Assembly: GCA_964541305.1 (NCBI GenBank)
Contig: CAZIPE010000008.1
Span: 1 to 45,053 of the forward strand
DNA from: CAZIPE01 sp964541305
GTDB lineage: Bacteria; Patescibacteriota; Saccharimonadia; Saccharimonadales; UBA7683
Length of the DNA stretch: 45,053 nucleotides
Direction: 5' to 3'
Below the pieces are notes generated by a model that worked only from the letters and a program-made list of their open reading frames with translations, had not been told where the DNA came from and searched no databases. Made by a program: the position numbers and the translations under genes. Each line of letters starts with the position of its first letter. The stretch's first letter is position 1. Positions 33,068-41,540 of this stretch are shown in pieces.

Positions 33068-35614
33068 TTATAAACCTTGGATTGGATCGGCTGTTTTTTT
33101 CCCGTAGTTGCGTGTGATCAATTTATGAATATCGCAGCTAAAGAGCGCCGCTATCACTGGTATTACTATAGCTAAAGCAGCGTCGCGGGGAGAGAGTGAG
33201 ACCAATCCAAACGTAGCTTTAAGAGGTGTCATAAAGACTGCGACATTTACTAATATCGAGAACCCAATCGCACCTAAAAGTATGATATTTGGTTTTACTA
33301 TATTATGGACCCAGGATTTAAACTCATAGTTCATATTGAAGGCGTTTGCCCATTGCATAACGATCAGTGCCAAGAATGCGGCAGTCTGGGAATAGCTCTC
33401 ACCTTTTGGAAGAAAGTGATTAAAAATAATCAGGACCACCGTCGCCATGGTAAGGGCCAACACTACTGCTCGAGACAAAAGCACCCCATCTAGTAGTGGC
33501 GCTCGTGGATCGCGTGGCGGCTGCTGCATATGTCGAGACTCAGAAGGGCTTAATCCAAGCGGCAACACTGACACTCCGTCGGTCACTAGGTTTACCCATA
33601 AAACCATCACTGCCGTAATTGGTAGGGGCAGGTTAAAGGTTAGGGCTAAGAGCATAGTGAGCACTTCACCACCGCTAGTGCCTAGCAGATAAACCACCAT
33701 TTTACGGACATTAGCTAAAACCGTTCGTCCCGTCTTAATTGCACTAATGATCGTGCGAAAATTGCTGTCCATCAGAACAACATCGCTAGCGTCTTTTGTG
33801 GCATCCGTACCACTCCCCATAGCAAACCCAACATCAGCCTCAATGAGAGCCGGTATGTCGTTAACTCCATCTCCCGTCATGGCTGTAACTTCATAGTGCT
33901 TAGTGGCTTGCAATAGTTTGAATTTGTGTTCAGGTAAAACTCGGCCAAAAGCTCGAATTTTTAATAATGCGGTGCGTATAGCTTCAGGTTTGCTAGTATT
34001 TAGAGCAGCACCAGTACTAACTTCGGTGTCATGCTGGGCAATGCCGACTTGCTTGGCAACATATCTGGCAGTTTCGACATGATCTCCAGTTAGCATAACA
34101 ACACGTATGCCTGCCTGGTATGCTTCTTTAATTACACTTTGGACGTTTTCACGTAATTGATCGCTTAGTGCTACAAGGCCGTCAAGCTCTAAGCCCTGTA
34201 ATGTAGTGCGGTTAAGATTTTCTAAGCCCTCATCTACTTGCTTATAGCCAATAGCTATAGTTCTGTAACCCTTTTGCACAAATCCTTTTAAGATTAGGTG
34301 CGCTTTCTTGGCAACCGACGACTTAGACACGTATCCAAGTAGGTGCTCGGGGGCTCCTTTAACACATAGGCGATGCCCCTCTGGAGTTGCGTAAAGAACT
34401 GCACTCACTCTAAGTTGTTGGTCGAACGGAAATTCTTTGACCGTCTTCCAGCCTTTCGGCACATTAATACTCGCGACCGCCTGGTATAAAATTTGGTCTA
34501 ATGGGTCTTCGGTCTCCCGCCGATCTCCATTCAAGCTTGTTCTAATTGCAATGTAAAAATCATGCGTATTCGCATGCATCGAGAAGGTATCAACTATGCT
34601 TAATTTATTCTTTGTAATCGTACCTGTTTTATCAGTAACAATAAGAGTAACGACACCTAGTGTCTCCATGGCAGCTATCTTCTTAACCAAGGCCTTTTGT
34701 TTTGCCATACGGTGTGCACTAAAAAGTAACACTAGCGTCATGGCAACTGGAAGCCCTTCGGGCACGGCTGACACAACAATACTCAGCGTAAAACGAAGTG
34801 CCTCCTCAAGTACAATGCCCCGAAATACTGCAAGCGAGAACACTATAATACTAACGATCAATATTCCAATGAGTAACTTTTTCGTAAGATCATCTATTTT
34901 ACTCTCTATAAGCATTTTGCCATCATCTGCATTAGCAGCAAGAGTGTTTATGGTGCCAAACTGGGTCTTGTTACCTGTACTTGTGACCAGCATACTTCCC
35001 ATACCACCCTTAATATAAGTTCCCTTAAAGAGCATATTCTCCTGATCGTAAACTTGTTTTACGCCCTTAATTGCATCGGCATGCTTATGTACGGGCAAAG
35101 ACTCACCGGTTAAAACTGATTCATCGGCCTGAATATGGTTACTTTCAATTATACGTCCGTCCGCAGGCACTTTCATACCTTCTGAAATTTTTATAACGTC
35201 TCCCGGTACGATCTCGGCACTTAGTAAGTTCTTAATCTCACCATCTCGCAACACACTGACTTTATGTTTATCGCGAGCTTGCAATGATTGTAAAACGCGA
35301 CTGGCCGAAAACTGCTGGAAGTAAAATATTAGTGCATTAATGACTACAATCGTCGAAATGATAGCAGCTTCAAAAAACTTTTTCTCAACTATACTCAAGA
35401 TAGCCGCGCCCAGGATAATAACTACGAAGTAACTACGAAAGGGCTCTAGTATTCGCTTCCACAAAGGGGTGCTTTTTGCTGTAACTTCATTGGGTCCATA
35501 TTTTATTAAACGCTTGTTGGCTTCAAGGGTCGTAAGTCCTTGTTCGCTTGAACCAAGATCAGCTAATGCTAGCTGAGTATCGATATTATAGATAGCTTTT
35601 TGTTCGTTCAACAT
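33068..35614 (-). CDS. P-type cation-transporting ATPase (Ca2+-ATPase-like, P2 type)
   Basis: An 848-residue integral membrane pump: cation ATPase N-terminal domain (about 8-75), actuator domain with TGES (169-172), membrane helix 4 with PEGLP (285-289) as in Ca2+ pumps, phosphorylation loop DKTGTIT (328-334), nucleotide-binding domain with KGAPEHLLG, TGDH and the hinge TGDGVNDIPAL, then six C-terminal membrane helices. The VVSAVPEGLPVA motif and overall length fit P2A/P2B-like Ca2+ or Mn2+ export, though Na+/K+ types share features. Single gene, not obviously in an operon. Confidence 0.92.
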   Translation of the reverse strand: MLNEQKAIYNIDTQLALADLGSSEQGLTTLEANKRLIKYGPNEVTAKSTPLWKRILEPFRSYFVVIILGAAILSIVEKKFFEAAIISTIVVINALIFYFQQFSASRVLQSLQARDKHKVSVLRDGEIKNLLSAEIVPGDVIKISEGMKVPADGRIIESNHIQADESVLTGESLPVHKHADAIKGVKQVYDQENMLFKGTYIKGGMGSMLVTSTGNKTQFGTINTLAANADDGKMLIESKIDDLTKKLLIGILIVSIIVFSLAVFRGIVLEEALRFTLSIVVSAVPEGLPVAMTLVLLFSAHRMAKQKALVKKIAAMETLGVVTLIVTDKTGTITKNKLSIVDTFSMHANTHDFYIAIRTSLNGDRRETEDPLDQILYQAVASINVPKGWKTVKEFPFDQQLRVSAVLYATPEGHRLCVKGAPEHLLGYVSKSSVAKKAHLILKGFVQKGYRTIAIGYKQVDEGLENLNRTTLQGLELDGLVALSDQLRENVQSVIKEAYQAGIRVVMLTGDHVETARYVAKQVGIAQHDTEVSTGAALNTSKPEAIRTALLKIRAFGRVLPEHKFKLLQATKHYEVTAMTGDGVNDIPALIEADVGFAMGSGTDATKDASDVVLMDSNFRTIISAIKTGRTVLANVRKMVVYLLGTSGGEVLTMLLALTFNLPLPITAVMVLWVNLVTDGVSVLPLGLSPSESRHMQQPPRDPRAPLLDGVLLSRAVVLALTMATVVLIIFNHFLPKGESYSQTAAFLALIVMQWANAFNMNYEFKSWVHNIVKPNIILLGAIGFSILVNVAVFMTPLKATFGLVSLSPRDAALAIVIPVIAALFSCDIHKLITRNYGKKTADPIQGL

Positions 35615-35751
35615 ACAGACCCATTATGACTTAAAATCCTTATTACATCTACGCACCGCCATCTATTTAAGCTGGAGCGACACTCAATACAAAAGTCCAG
35701 TAGCGTCTGTACTTACTGAACTTCTTGATACAAATCTTGTATTGGCTCAGC

Positions 35752-35943
35752 CTAGAGGTCATAGACCTTTTTGATATGCTCTCTCAATACTCTAACTGCC
35801 TTCGGGCCAACCCCATGGATTGTTAGCAGTTCTTTGTCTGACATTCTTGATACTTGTTCTAGGGTTGTGATATTAGCCGCTACAAGGGCGTCCGTTGAAG
35901 GATTACCGATTTCTTTCGGGAACTCATGAACAGATTCATTCAT
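35752..35943 (-). CDS. small helix-hairpin-helix protein
   Basis: 63 residues from the ATG at 35943 (MNESVHEFPKEIG); an upstream in-frame start would add 29 residues that look non-coding. Two HhH-like elements are visible: NPSTDALVAANITTLEQVSRM and the clear HGVGPKAVRVLREHI. This resembles the alpha-CTD/DUF4332-type fold used for DNA binding. Probable nucleic-acid-binding protein of unknown role, at the border of the accessory region. Confidence 0.7.
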   Translation of the reverse strand: MNESVHEFPKEIGNPSTDALVAANITTLEQVSRMSDKELLTIHGVGPKAVRVLREHIKKVYDL

Positions 35944-36147
35944 AATCAAATTATAACAAAAACCCGCACCGTGAATGCCTACTGGACTTTGTGGAAAATA
36001 TATACTCTTGGCTCCCCCTACACACCTCAATCAGCAACCTATCTTTGGAGTACCAAGTTGATAGCGCCTACCTAAAAGATTTAGCAAAAAGACTTAATCT
36101 GCGGCTTACTTTACTACATGCTATGCAACAGGGCATATAATAAAGGT

Positions 36148-36894
36148 ATGGGTCTTTTTGATAAGTTTTTTAACAGCAGCAGTAGCAACGATACTAACCC
36201 TGAAAAAACAAGTAAACCAGCACCGAACAGTAACGCCTGCCCTTCCTGTGGTGCTGTATTTGCTAAACCACCAAAGCGTAAAATAACATGCCCTGAGTGC
36301 AAAACCGCTTGTTACGTACGCAGTAAACAATCCCTGTTTAATTCAGATTTATTAACCGAAGAGCAGATGCTCGCATCTGACTTTTACTCTGAGCTGATGG
36401 AGTACGGGGCTACAGTTGATGACTATAAAAAAATGGAAGACGTACTTGCTCAAAAATGGGGCTTCAAGCCTAATCCCTACGATGTTGTCTGGGGTGTGTC
36501 AAATCACTTTCTAAATACCCGTGGTCTTGAAGTTACCAATCAGGAGCAGGCTATTCAAGACATGCTTCACAGGGCAAAAATGATTGCGTTTTCACAGGCA
36601 AAATATCAAGCAAAACGTGGCAAAGACCCGTCTGGCTATCTTGCATCAGTTGCAAATTACGAAAAGCAGATACAAACCCACTACTGGAAACCCGTCGGAG
36701 TTGACGTAAAAGAGTTTCAGATTGAAACATATAACTGCTGTGATGCTTGTAATAAATACAAAGGCAAAAAATACACAGCAGAATACTTAAAAAAGCACGA
36801 CGTACTGCCTATAAAGGAATGTACATATAAGTTTGATAAGAGCCTAAAATACGGATGGTGTACTTGCACTTACCAAGCAGTCACTAAGCTATAA
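36148..36894 (+). CDS. unknown protein with N-terminal zinc ribbon and Cys-rich C-terminus
   Basis: Not recognised. 248 residues from the ATG at 36148 (MGLFDKFF); a TATAAT box (36136-36141) ends 6 nt upstream, so the longer frame beginning at 36118 would start upstream of the promoter. It has an N-terminal CPSC...CPEC zinc ribbon (about 30-55), a helical middle with YDVVWGVSNHFL, and a C-terminal Cys cluster (CCDAC, CTYKF, WCTCTY; about 200-245). The two metal-binding ends suggest a structural or nucleic-acid role. First gene of the accessory region. Confidence 0.7.
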   Translation: MGLFDKFFNSSSSNDTNPEKTSKPAPNSNACPSCGAVFAKPPKRKITCPECKTACYVRSKQSLFNSDLLTEEQMLASDFYSELMEYGATVDDYKKMEDVLAQKWGFKPNPYDVVWGVSNHFLNTRGLEVTNQEQAIQDMLHRAKMIAFSQAKYQAKRGKDPSGYLASVANYEKQIQTHYWKPVGVDVKEFQIETYNCCDACNKYKGKKYTAEYLKKHDVLPIKECTYKFDKSLKYGWCTCTYQAVTKL

Positions 36895-37116
36895 ACCCTT
36901 AAACAATTGTTCCAGGGAAATATCTAGCGATTTAGCAATCTTAAAGAGCGTTGATAATGTTGGTTTACGACGACCTTGCTCAATAAAACCCATGTGCGAA
37001 CGGTCAATTCCGCTGTTAGCTGCTAGCTTTTCTTGGCTCATACCCTTGGAATTGCGAGCTTTTACTATACGCTTGCCTAGTTCAGTGTAGATTTGGTCAA
37101 CAGACGATACTTTCAT
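36889..37116 (-). CDS. XRE-family HTH transcriptional regulator
   Basis: 75 residues from the ATG at 37116 (MKVSSVDQIY). A classic Cro/CI-type helix-turn-helix (LGKRIVKARNSKGMSQEKLA, then RSHMGFIEQGRRKPT and LFKIAKSLDI) fills almost the whole protein. It is divergent from the Ltp-like gene, and the intergenic region carries an operator-like inverted repeat overlapping the Ltp promoter. It probably represses that promoter and its own. Its 3' end overlaps the convergent zinc-ribbon gene by 6 bp. Confidence 0.88.
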   Translation of the reverse strand: MKVSSVDQIYTELGKRIVKARNSKGMSQEKLAANSGIDRSHMGFIEQGRRKPTLSTLFKIAKSLDISLEQLFKGL

Positions 37117-37148
37117 ATCTTTAGCGTATTGATTACAATTGTAAGTAA

Positions 37149-37180
37149 CCACTGACAAATGTCAGCAAGTGGTATATAAT
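37149..37180 (+). promoter_or_regulatory. promoter with overlapping operator of the Ltp-like gene
   Basis: CTGACA (-35, 37152-37157), 17-nt spacer, TATAAT (-10, 37175-37180). An inverted repeat, CTGACA-AA-TGTCAG (37152-37165), covers the -35, nested inside CCACT/AGTGG (37149-37153 and 37068+100 = 37168-37172). A copy of its core, TGACAAATGTAAGC against TGACAAATGTCAGC here, recurs at 44954-44967 before the serine recombinase. Confidence 0.75.
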
Positions 37181-37215
37181 GTCATCAACCTAAAATGTAA
37201 TGAAAGGATTTTATT

Positions 37216-37716
37216 ATGGCTAAAGAAAGTAAAAATTGGTTTGCAAAACACAAGATATTAACTGGTGTTATAGGGTTCTTCCTGCTTGTTGGTATTGTCT
37301 CGGCAGCGAGTGGCAGTGACACGAACACATCTACAACAAGCACGCCAGCGAATAGCGAAACTACCCGAACAGCTGAAACTGAGCCAGCAGAAAAGCAAGA
37401 GCCAGACGTACCTGCTGAATATAAGTCAGCACTAGCAAAAGCAGATAGCTACGCAAATACTCAACACATGTCTAAAAAGGGTTTGTACGACCAACTAACG
37501 TCTGAGTATGGCGAACAATTTTCTAAGGAAGCTGCACAATACGCCGTTGATAATGTTGAGACTGACTGGAATGCAAATGCTCTGGCTAAAGCTAAAAGCT
37601 ACCAAGAAACACAAAACATGTCACCTGCCGCAATTCGTGACCAGCTGGTATCAGAATATGGCGAGCAGTTTACAGCAGCACAGGCTGATTACGCTATCAA
37701 GCACCTAAACGACTAA
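37216..37716 (+). CDS. Ltp-family surface protein with two repeats, candidate superinfection-exclusion factor
   Basis: A 166-residue protein with a cytoplasmic basic N-terminus, a membrane anchor (about 13-32, no lipobox Cys), a Thr/Ser/Glu/Pro linker (33-68) and two about 46-residue repeats (71-118, 121-166). Each repeat contains SY..TQ.MS, a DQL.SEYGEQF core and a DYA or YAV end. This is the Ltp pattern (host cell surface-exposed lipoprotein, PF07553), known from a phage-encoded lipoprotein that blocks phage DNA injection. Good ribosome binding site (AAAGGA). Here the anchor is a transmembrane helix instead of a lipid. The antiphage role is inference. Confidence 0.85.
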   Translation: MAKESKNWFAKHKILTGVIGFFLLVGIVSAASGSDTNTSTTSTPANSETTRTAETEPAEKQEPDVPAEYKSALAKADSYANTQHMSKKGLYDQLTSEYGEQFSKEAAQYAVDNVETDWNANALAKAKSYQETQNMSPAAIRDQLVSEYGEQFTAAQADYAIKHLND

Positions 37717-37723
37717 AGGTATG

Positions 37724-37804
37724 GCGGGGGTACTGCCCCTTAGTTTTGATAGACTAGACACCGCCGTGTAAATGGTCAATTTTTGCGGGAGTAAAATGAC
37801 CAGT
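37724..37804 (+). terminator. possible terminator hairpins after the Ltp-like gene
   Basis: GGGG-TACTG-CCCC followed by TTAGTTTT (about 37726-37747), then a second hairpin TGGTCA(A)TTTT / AAAATGACCA (37773-37802). The second lies between the convergent Ltp-like and coiled-coil genes and could stop both. Neither has a long U-run. Confidence 0.4.
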
Positions 37805-37816
37805 GTTTTGGCAGCA

Positions 37817-38827
37817 TTAAAAAATGGGCTGGATTGATGCAGCGTCTGAGAAAATTACGTTATATCTTTCAGTTGCAGTGGCTTGCTGCTTCCCTTGCTG
37901 GGTAAGTTGGTAGCGTAAACCACCAAGAGTACGATAGGTAACCACGACCTTAACTTCTGGTATGGGAATATCAAAAATGCCTTCTGGTGCATCTACATTT
38001 TCTATTGGATAAAGTTTATTGAATTGCTGATGGTTTAGGTCGGTTGTCGTTCCGTTTATGTCTAATGTTTCAGCTATCAGTGCCTGTCCTGAGTTGTTAG
38101 CTAACTTTATATCAAATTGCCCCTTGCTTGCCTGGGCAGAAATTACCAGAGATATTTCAGGCATATTTGACTTGTATACCCTATCACTTTGAGCCTTCTT
38201 TGCTTGCAGCTCACGACGTTTTTTAGTTGCTTCAATTTGAGCTGCTCTTGAATACTGATGCACGGCACTTGAGTTTCCGTGGGCATTAGCAAAGCCCCGA
38301 ACCTGCTCATTAAACTCTTGTTGTACGGCTTGCATTGCTTGCAAGTGCATCTCATCACTTATGTAATCAACGCCAGACTGAGCTTTCAGGTTATCAATCT
38401 GCTGCTGCATATTCGCCAGCTCACGCTGAAAATCTGGTAAAAACTCGCTAATCACAATCTTTGCGTGATGTGTGCCTGCATATTCTGGTAGTGCCTCTTC
38501 TTGTGAGCCACGGTAATAGCAGGTCAGTCCAACATCTTCAATAAAAACAAACAAATCTTCTGCAAAGCTACCATCATCTTTAGCATACCGAAAACCAATA
38601 GCCATTGACCGATGGTCTTTTATTGAAGTTGGAAACGATAGGTTCGCCTGTGCTTTAACGTCTTCAAGACGCTGAACATTTACGCCATATCTGGCAAGCA
38701 AATCAATCACAGACGGACTCCACGGTTCTAAAGCACCAGCTTGGGCAGCATCAGTTATAGGTTTGAGACGTGCGTAAGCGTCATTGCTGTTCGGGATTGA
38801 TTTTATGTGTTTATTTTTTCCACTCAT
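37817..38827 (-). CDS. unknown coiled-coil protein
   Basis: Not recognised. A 336-residue soluble protein: N-terminal helical domain (about 1-55), an alpha/beta region with SIKDHRSMAIGFRYAKDD and EDLFVFIEDVGLTCYY, a long helical coiled-coil section rich in Gln/Ala (about 135-215), and a C-terminal beta domain (about 220-336). It follows the 226-residue membrane protein by 6 bp on the same strand, so the pair is probably co-translated. Confidence 0.7.
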   Translation of the reverse strand: MSGKNKHIKSIPNSNDAYARLKPITDAAQAGALEPWSPSVIDLLARYGVNVQRLEDVKAQANLSFPTSIKDHRSMAIGFRYAKDDGSFAEDLFVFIEDVGLTCYYRGSQEEALPEYAGTHHAKIVISEFLPDFQRELANMQQQIDNLKAQSGVDYISDEMHLQAMQAVQQEFNEQVRGFANAHGNSSAVHQYSRAAQIEATKKRRELQAKKAQSDRVYKSNMPEISLVISAQASKGQFDIKLANNSGQALIAETLDINGTTTDLNHQQFNKLYPIENVDAPEGIFDIPIPEVKVVVTYRTLGGLRYQLTQQGKQQATATERYNVIFSDAASIQPIF

Positions 38828-38833
38828 TAGAAA

Positions 38834-39514
38834 TTACCTAGTAACAAGTTTGCTTGCACAAGATGCTGTGTTGCCCATGACACTGACTAGCCCGATGAAG
38901 AATATGGTTGCAAAAATGTAGCCAAGAACCATAGCAATATAAGCGAGTATTGCCAGTGTTTTTGCTTGTTTCATGTACTTATCTTCTTTTGTCTTGTCCT
39001 CTTTAATCTGTGTTTCAATTTTCTTTATGTGAGCTTCTGTCTTCTTTGCAGCCTTTTCAATATCTTCCTTACTCATTTGGCTGTAGTCTTGATTGTTGAT
39101 AAAGGTGCTGCCTGAGCGGTACATCAGCACTTCTGTTTCGTGCTTTGCCTTTAGATTTTGTAGGTAATGCCCATGGGAAATACTGAATAAATAGAGCGAC
39201 CAGACCCACCTAGCTACTAAAAGTAAAACTATGGCAGCTAAGAAAGAAAAAACAGACAGGAAGAAAAACTCATAATGTAGGCTTGAAGTATCTTTTTGGC
39301 TATTGAACAGTATGCCAAGGAAAGTTAAGAATAGTGATATTGAGCCAGCAGATAAGTAAATCAGCTTTTCATCAATTAGACTAAGGGTACTTCTGTAATT
39401 GCCACTAACTTCATTTAGCTTGATGGTGCTTTGTTTTAGGTTTTCTTCGTTACGCTTGGATTTAGCAACCAAATCGTCCTGAACCATCTGTGGCGGCAAT
39501 AGACTTTCACTCAT
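38834..39514 (-). CDS. unknown membrane protein, three to four membrane segments with coiled coil
   Basis: Not recognised. 226 residues: N-terminal helical region (1-45), a membrane hairpin (about 49-69 and 82-108), a charged coiled coil rich in Lys/Glu (about 150-185), and another membrane hairpin (about 187-215) with a Cys-containing tail (ASCASKLV). The layout (membrane pairs around a cytoplasmic coiled coil) resembles membrane effectors seen next to defence genes, but no family match is claimed. Last but one gene of the cargo operon. Confidence 0.7.
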   Translation of the reverse strand: MSESLLPPQMVQDDLVAKSKRNEENLKQSTIKLNEVSGNYRSTLSLIDEKLIYLSAGSISLFLTFLGILFNSQKDTSSLHYEFFFLSVFSFLAAIVLLLVARWVWSLYLFSISHGHYLQNLKAKHETEVLMYRSGSTFINNQDYSQMSKEDIEKAAKKTEAHIKKIETQIKEDKTKEDKYMKQAKTLAILAYIAMVLGYIFATIFFIGLVSVMGNTASCASKLVTR

Positions 39515-39515
39515 G

Positions 39516-39935
39516 CTAACTTTTGTCCTTGCGTATCAAAGGTATGGCACTCTCGGGTATCTTGCGTACTTGGACTATCTCAGCACCCTCTATCGCTTGT
39601 TTCATTAAGCGGTGCAATCCATCTAGAATTAGCCAGCGTTTCTTCCAAAACATAATGTCAATTGGATGTGCCGTATCTGCCTTCATTGTTCGCTCATATT
39701 CTTGTGGGTGTTGGTCGGGATGTTCTATTACTTCACTCGGGTTTACATCGTAATAGCCATCTGGCTTTGACCAAATAAAAGGTATGTCAAAATGCCAGGT
39801 CAGCTCTTCAATCGGCATATCTTCTGTTGGAACATCTAGCTCCCAGACTTTGCGTTCATCCCAACTAAAATCAAAGCCCACTTCTTTGATAATGTCAGGT
39901 AATTCACGGCTCACTTGATAACGTCCTTTAACCAT
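39516..39935 (-). CDS. ParB/Srx-like domain protein
   Basis: A 139-residue protein. The C-terminal half has HPIDIMFWKKRWLILDGLHRL followed by a helix and VRKIPE, the ParB/sulfiredoxin-like pattern (a DGxHR loop that binds nucleotide). The N-terminal half is acidic with several Trp. No HTH domain follows, so this is a stand-alone ParB-like domain and not a partition protein. It overlaps the cutA-like gene by 25 bp. Confidence 0.65.
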   Translation of the reverse strand: MVKGRYQVSRELPDIIKEVGFDFSWDERKVWELDVPTEDMPIEELTWHFDIPFIWSKPDGYYDVNPSEVIEHPDQHPQEYERTMKADTAHPIDIMFWKKRWLILDGLHRLMKQAIEGAEIVQVRKIPESAIPLIRKDKS

Positions 39936-40216
39936 TTCTCAACGCCTGGCGTTGTGCGAAGAACCTGTACCGCCGTAAGAACATATTCGTCGTAGCTGTG
40001 TAGTTTGGTTACCAACGCCTCAATTTCATCAAACTTTTCTTCAATACTCTCAATCATTAAAAGCACTTCATCGTCGTTTTGGATTTTGTTATCCCACCAA
40101 TAAGATGAGTTAACAGATGATTGTCGTACACAAGCTGCTAGTTTACCTGCTAAAAGTGCTTTGGAAATTGTTTTGCCTTCTTCGGCATTTGCACAGGTTA
40201 GAAAAAGAATGATCAT
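39911..40216 (-). CDS. cutA: CutA-family protein
   Basis: 101 residues. The CutA1 fold is recognisable from the KLAACVRQ strand, the SSYWWDNKIQNDDEVLLMIES core and the conserved C-terminal half ending in EKWLKDVI. CutA forms stable trimers; a role in divalent cation tolerance is traditional but weakly supported. It starts in an ATGA overlap with the RidA gene. Confidence 0.88.
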   Translation of the reverse strand: MIILFLTCANAEEGKTISKALLAGKLAACVRQSSVNSSYWWDNKIQNDDEVLLMIESIEEKFDEIEALVTKLHSYDEYVLTAVQVLRTTPGVEKWLKDVIK

Positions 40217-40620
40217 TTTTTAAGAACCGCTGTTACTTCAATTTCAATCTTTGCACCATCTCTGGTCATTCGGTTTGCTTCAATCAGTGTGCTTACTGGC
40301 ATAGCATTTTTGAAATACTCGCCCCTGATAGCAGATATTTTGTCAAAGTCGTTCATATCAGTGATATAGATAACTGCTTTAACCACATCATCAATGGTTG
40401 CATCTGCTTGCTGCAAGATTTTGATAATATCTTCAAAGACTAACTTGGTTTGTTCTTCCACATCATCAGTTACTACGCTATGGTCGTCGTTTTTTGGTGC
40501 TTGTACCCCAGACACGAAGATAAGGTAATGATTGCCTAAATCTATTTTTTTTGCTGGCGTATAACTACCCCTAGTTTTGTAGTCGCCAGGGACTATATCT
40601 TTAATAAAATCCTTGCTCAT
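40213..40620 (-). CDS. RidA/YjgF family protein (reactive imine deaminase type)
   Basis: 135 residues. It has the RidA pattern: NHYLIFVSGVQAP strand, the helix VEEQTKLVFEDIIKILQQAD, VVKAVIYITDM, and the C-terminal RMTRDGAKIEIEVTAVL. RidA hydrolyses reactive enamines or imines made by PLP enzymes. The usual catalytic Arg before the last strand seems replaced in context (RDGAKIEIE), so the activity is uncertain. ATGA overlaps link it to both neighbours. Confidence 0.87.
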   Translation of the reverse strand: MSKDFIKDIVPGDYKTRGSYTPAKKIDLGNHYLIFVSGVQAPKNDDHSVVTDDVEEQTKLVFEDIIKILQQADATIDDVVKAVIYITDMNDFDKISAIRGEYFKNAMPVSTLIEANRMTRDGAKIEIEVTAVLKK

Positions 40621-41153
40621 TTCTGCTCCTTTTTTGTGATATCCAAGATTGTTGCGTTTGGCAATTTACTAAAAATACTACCTGGTACAAGCAACTTTGA
40701 ACCCCTAATACCACTGCCTATAATGATAAGTTCTTTTGTGGTAATTGCTTCATCAACAATCAATTGCCAATCACCAGGTAAGCCAATAGGCGTTATGCCA
40801 CCGTATACCATCTTGGTTAGTGATGTTGCTGTGTCCATTGGGGCAAACGATATTTTCCGTGCATCTAGCTGTCGTCTTACGACGCCATTTATGTCAGCTC
40901 GGTCAGTGGCTAAAATCATACAAGCTGCATACCAAGTCTTATCGGCTCGTTTTGCCTCAACAACAACACAGTTTGCTGACACATCTAGTCCAATATCATA
41001 TGCCTCGCAGAATGCCGCTGTGTCAGCTAGGCTAGCATCAATTTCTGCTACTAGAATATCTTCAAGACCGCTATTTATTACAGCTTTTGTCGGCTCTGCT
41101 ACCAGCTCGCTATGCTGTTTTGCATCATCAAAATCTAACTTTCCAAATTTCAT
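40617..41153 (-). CDS. YbaK/ProX-type aminoacyl-tRNA deacylase-like protein
   Basis: 178 residues of the YbaK/EbsC fold: LDVSANCVVVEAKRADKTWYAACMILATDR core, then KISFAPMDTATSLTKMVYGGITPIGLP, where the conserved GGI.P.G loop is seen, and the final IIGSGIRGSKLL. Such proteins remove mischarged amino acids from tRNA (Cys-tRNA-Pro, Ala-tRNA-Pro). Stand-alone cargo copies are common on mobile elements; substrate unknown. ATGA overlaps with both neighbours. Confidence 0.87.
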   Translation of the reverse strand: MKFGKLDFDDAKQHSELVAEPTKAVINSGLEDILVAEIDASLADTAAFCEAYDIGLDVSANCVVVEAKRADKTWYAACMILATDRADINGVVRRQLDARKISFAPMDTATSLTKMVYGGITPIGLPGDWQLIVDEAITTKELIIIGSGIRGSKLLVPGSIFSKLPNATILDITKKEQK

Positions 41154-41533
41154 TTTTTATCCTTTGCGTATGGGCTTTCGCTTTCTTCTACAAAGCGAAC
41201 GTGCCGCTCGTTTTCTTCTTTCCAGGCAGGCGATACGGTCAAAACCATTTCCATTGTCCCAAAGTAGTGTATGCGTGTATTTGGCGGTATGACGACCAAA
41301 TCGGTTGCTTCAACCTCTACTGGCTCATCGTCCAGCATAAACGTACCTTTACCTTTGATAATGTAGTAGGTAAATGCACTTTTCGTGTCATAAAACTCTT
41401 GGAAGTGACCCTTTTTCACAGATACGTGACAAACGTTGGCGGAAGGCTCGTTTTGACCATAAATAGTTAGGTCAATACCGTGCTTGTTGAACTTGTCAGC
41501 TTCTTTTGCGGTGTATTTATACTTCTTACTCAT
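41150..41533 (-). CDS. cupin-domain protein
   Basis: A 127-residue single-domain cupin. The two beta motifs lie around VSVKKGHFQEFYDTK and TYYIIKGKGTFMLDDE, and around VIPPNTRIHYFG. The metal-binding His of the first motif is reduced (GHF), so catalysis is uncertain. It may bind a small ligand or act as a sugar-nucleotide-type isomerase. It starts 7 bp after the SDR gene and overlaps the YbaK-like gene by 4 bp. Confidence 0.8.
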   Translation of the reverse strand: MSKKYKYTAKEADKFNKHGIDLTIYGQNEPSANVCHVSVKKGHFQEFYDTKSAFTYYIIKGKGTFMLDDEPVEVEATDLVVIPPNTRIHYFGTMEMVLTVSPAWKEENERHVRFVEESESPYAKDKK

Positions 41534-41540
41534 ACTTTCC

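Noticed and set aside
34596..35018. 140-codon plus-strand frame within the P-type ATPase gene
   Set aside because: Lies wholly over conserved ATPase motifs on the other strand.
35944..36030. N-terminal extension of the HhH protein
   Set aside because: The added residues have no family character; the ATG at 35943 starts the conserved part.
36118..36147. Upstream extension of the zinc-ribbon protein (MLCNRAYNKG)
   Set aside because: The TATAAT box at 36136-36141 lies inside it, so the ATG at 36148 is more likely.
40636..41292. 218-codon open frame on the plus strand across the YbaK-like gene
   Set aside because: It is antisense to a clear family member linked by ATGA overlaps; its translation is Ser/Ala/Pro-rich and low in plausible domains.
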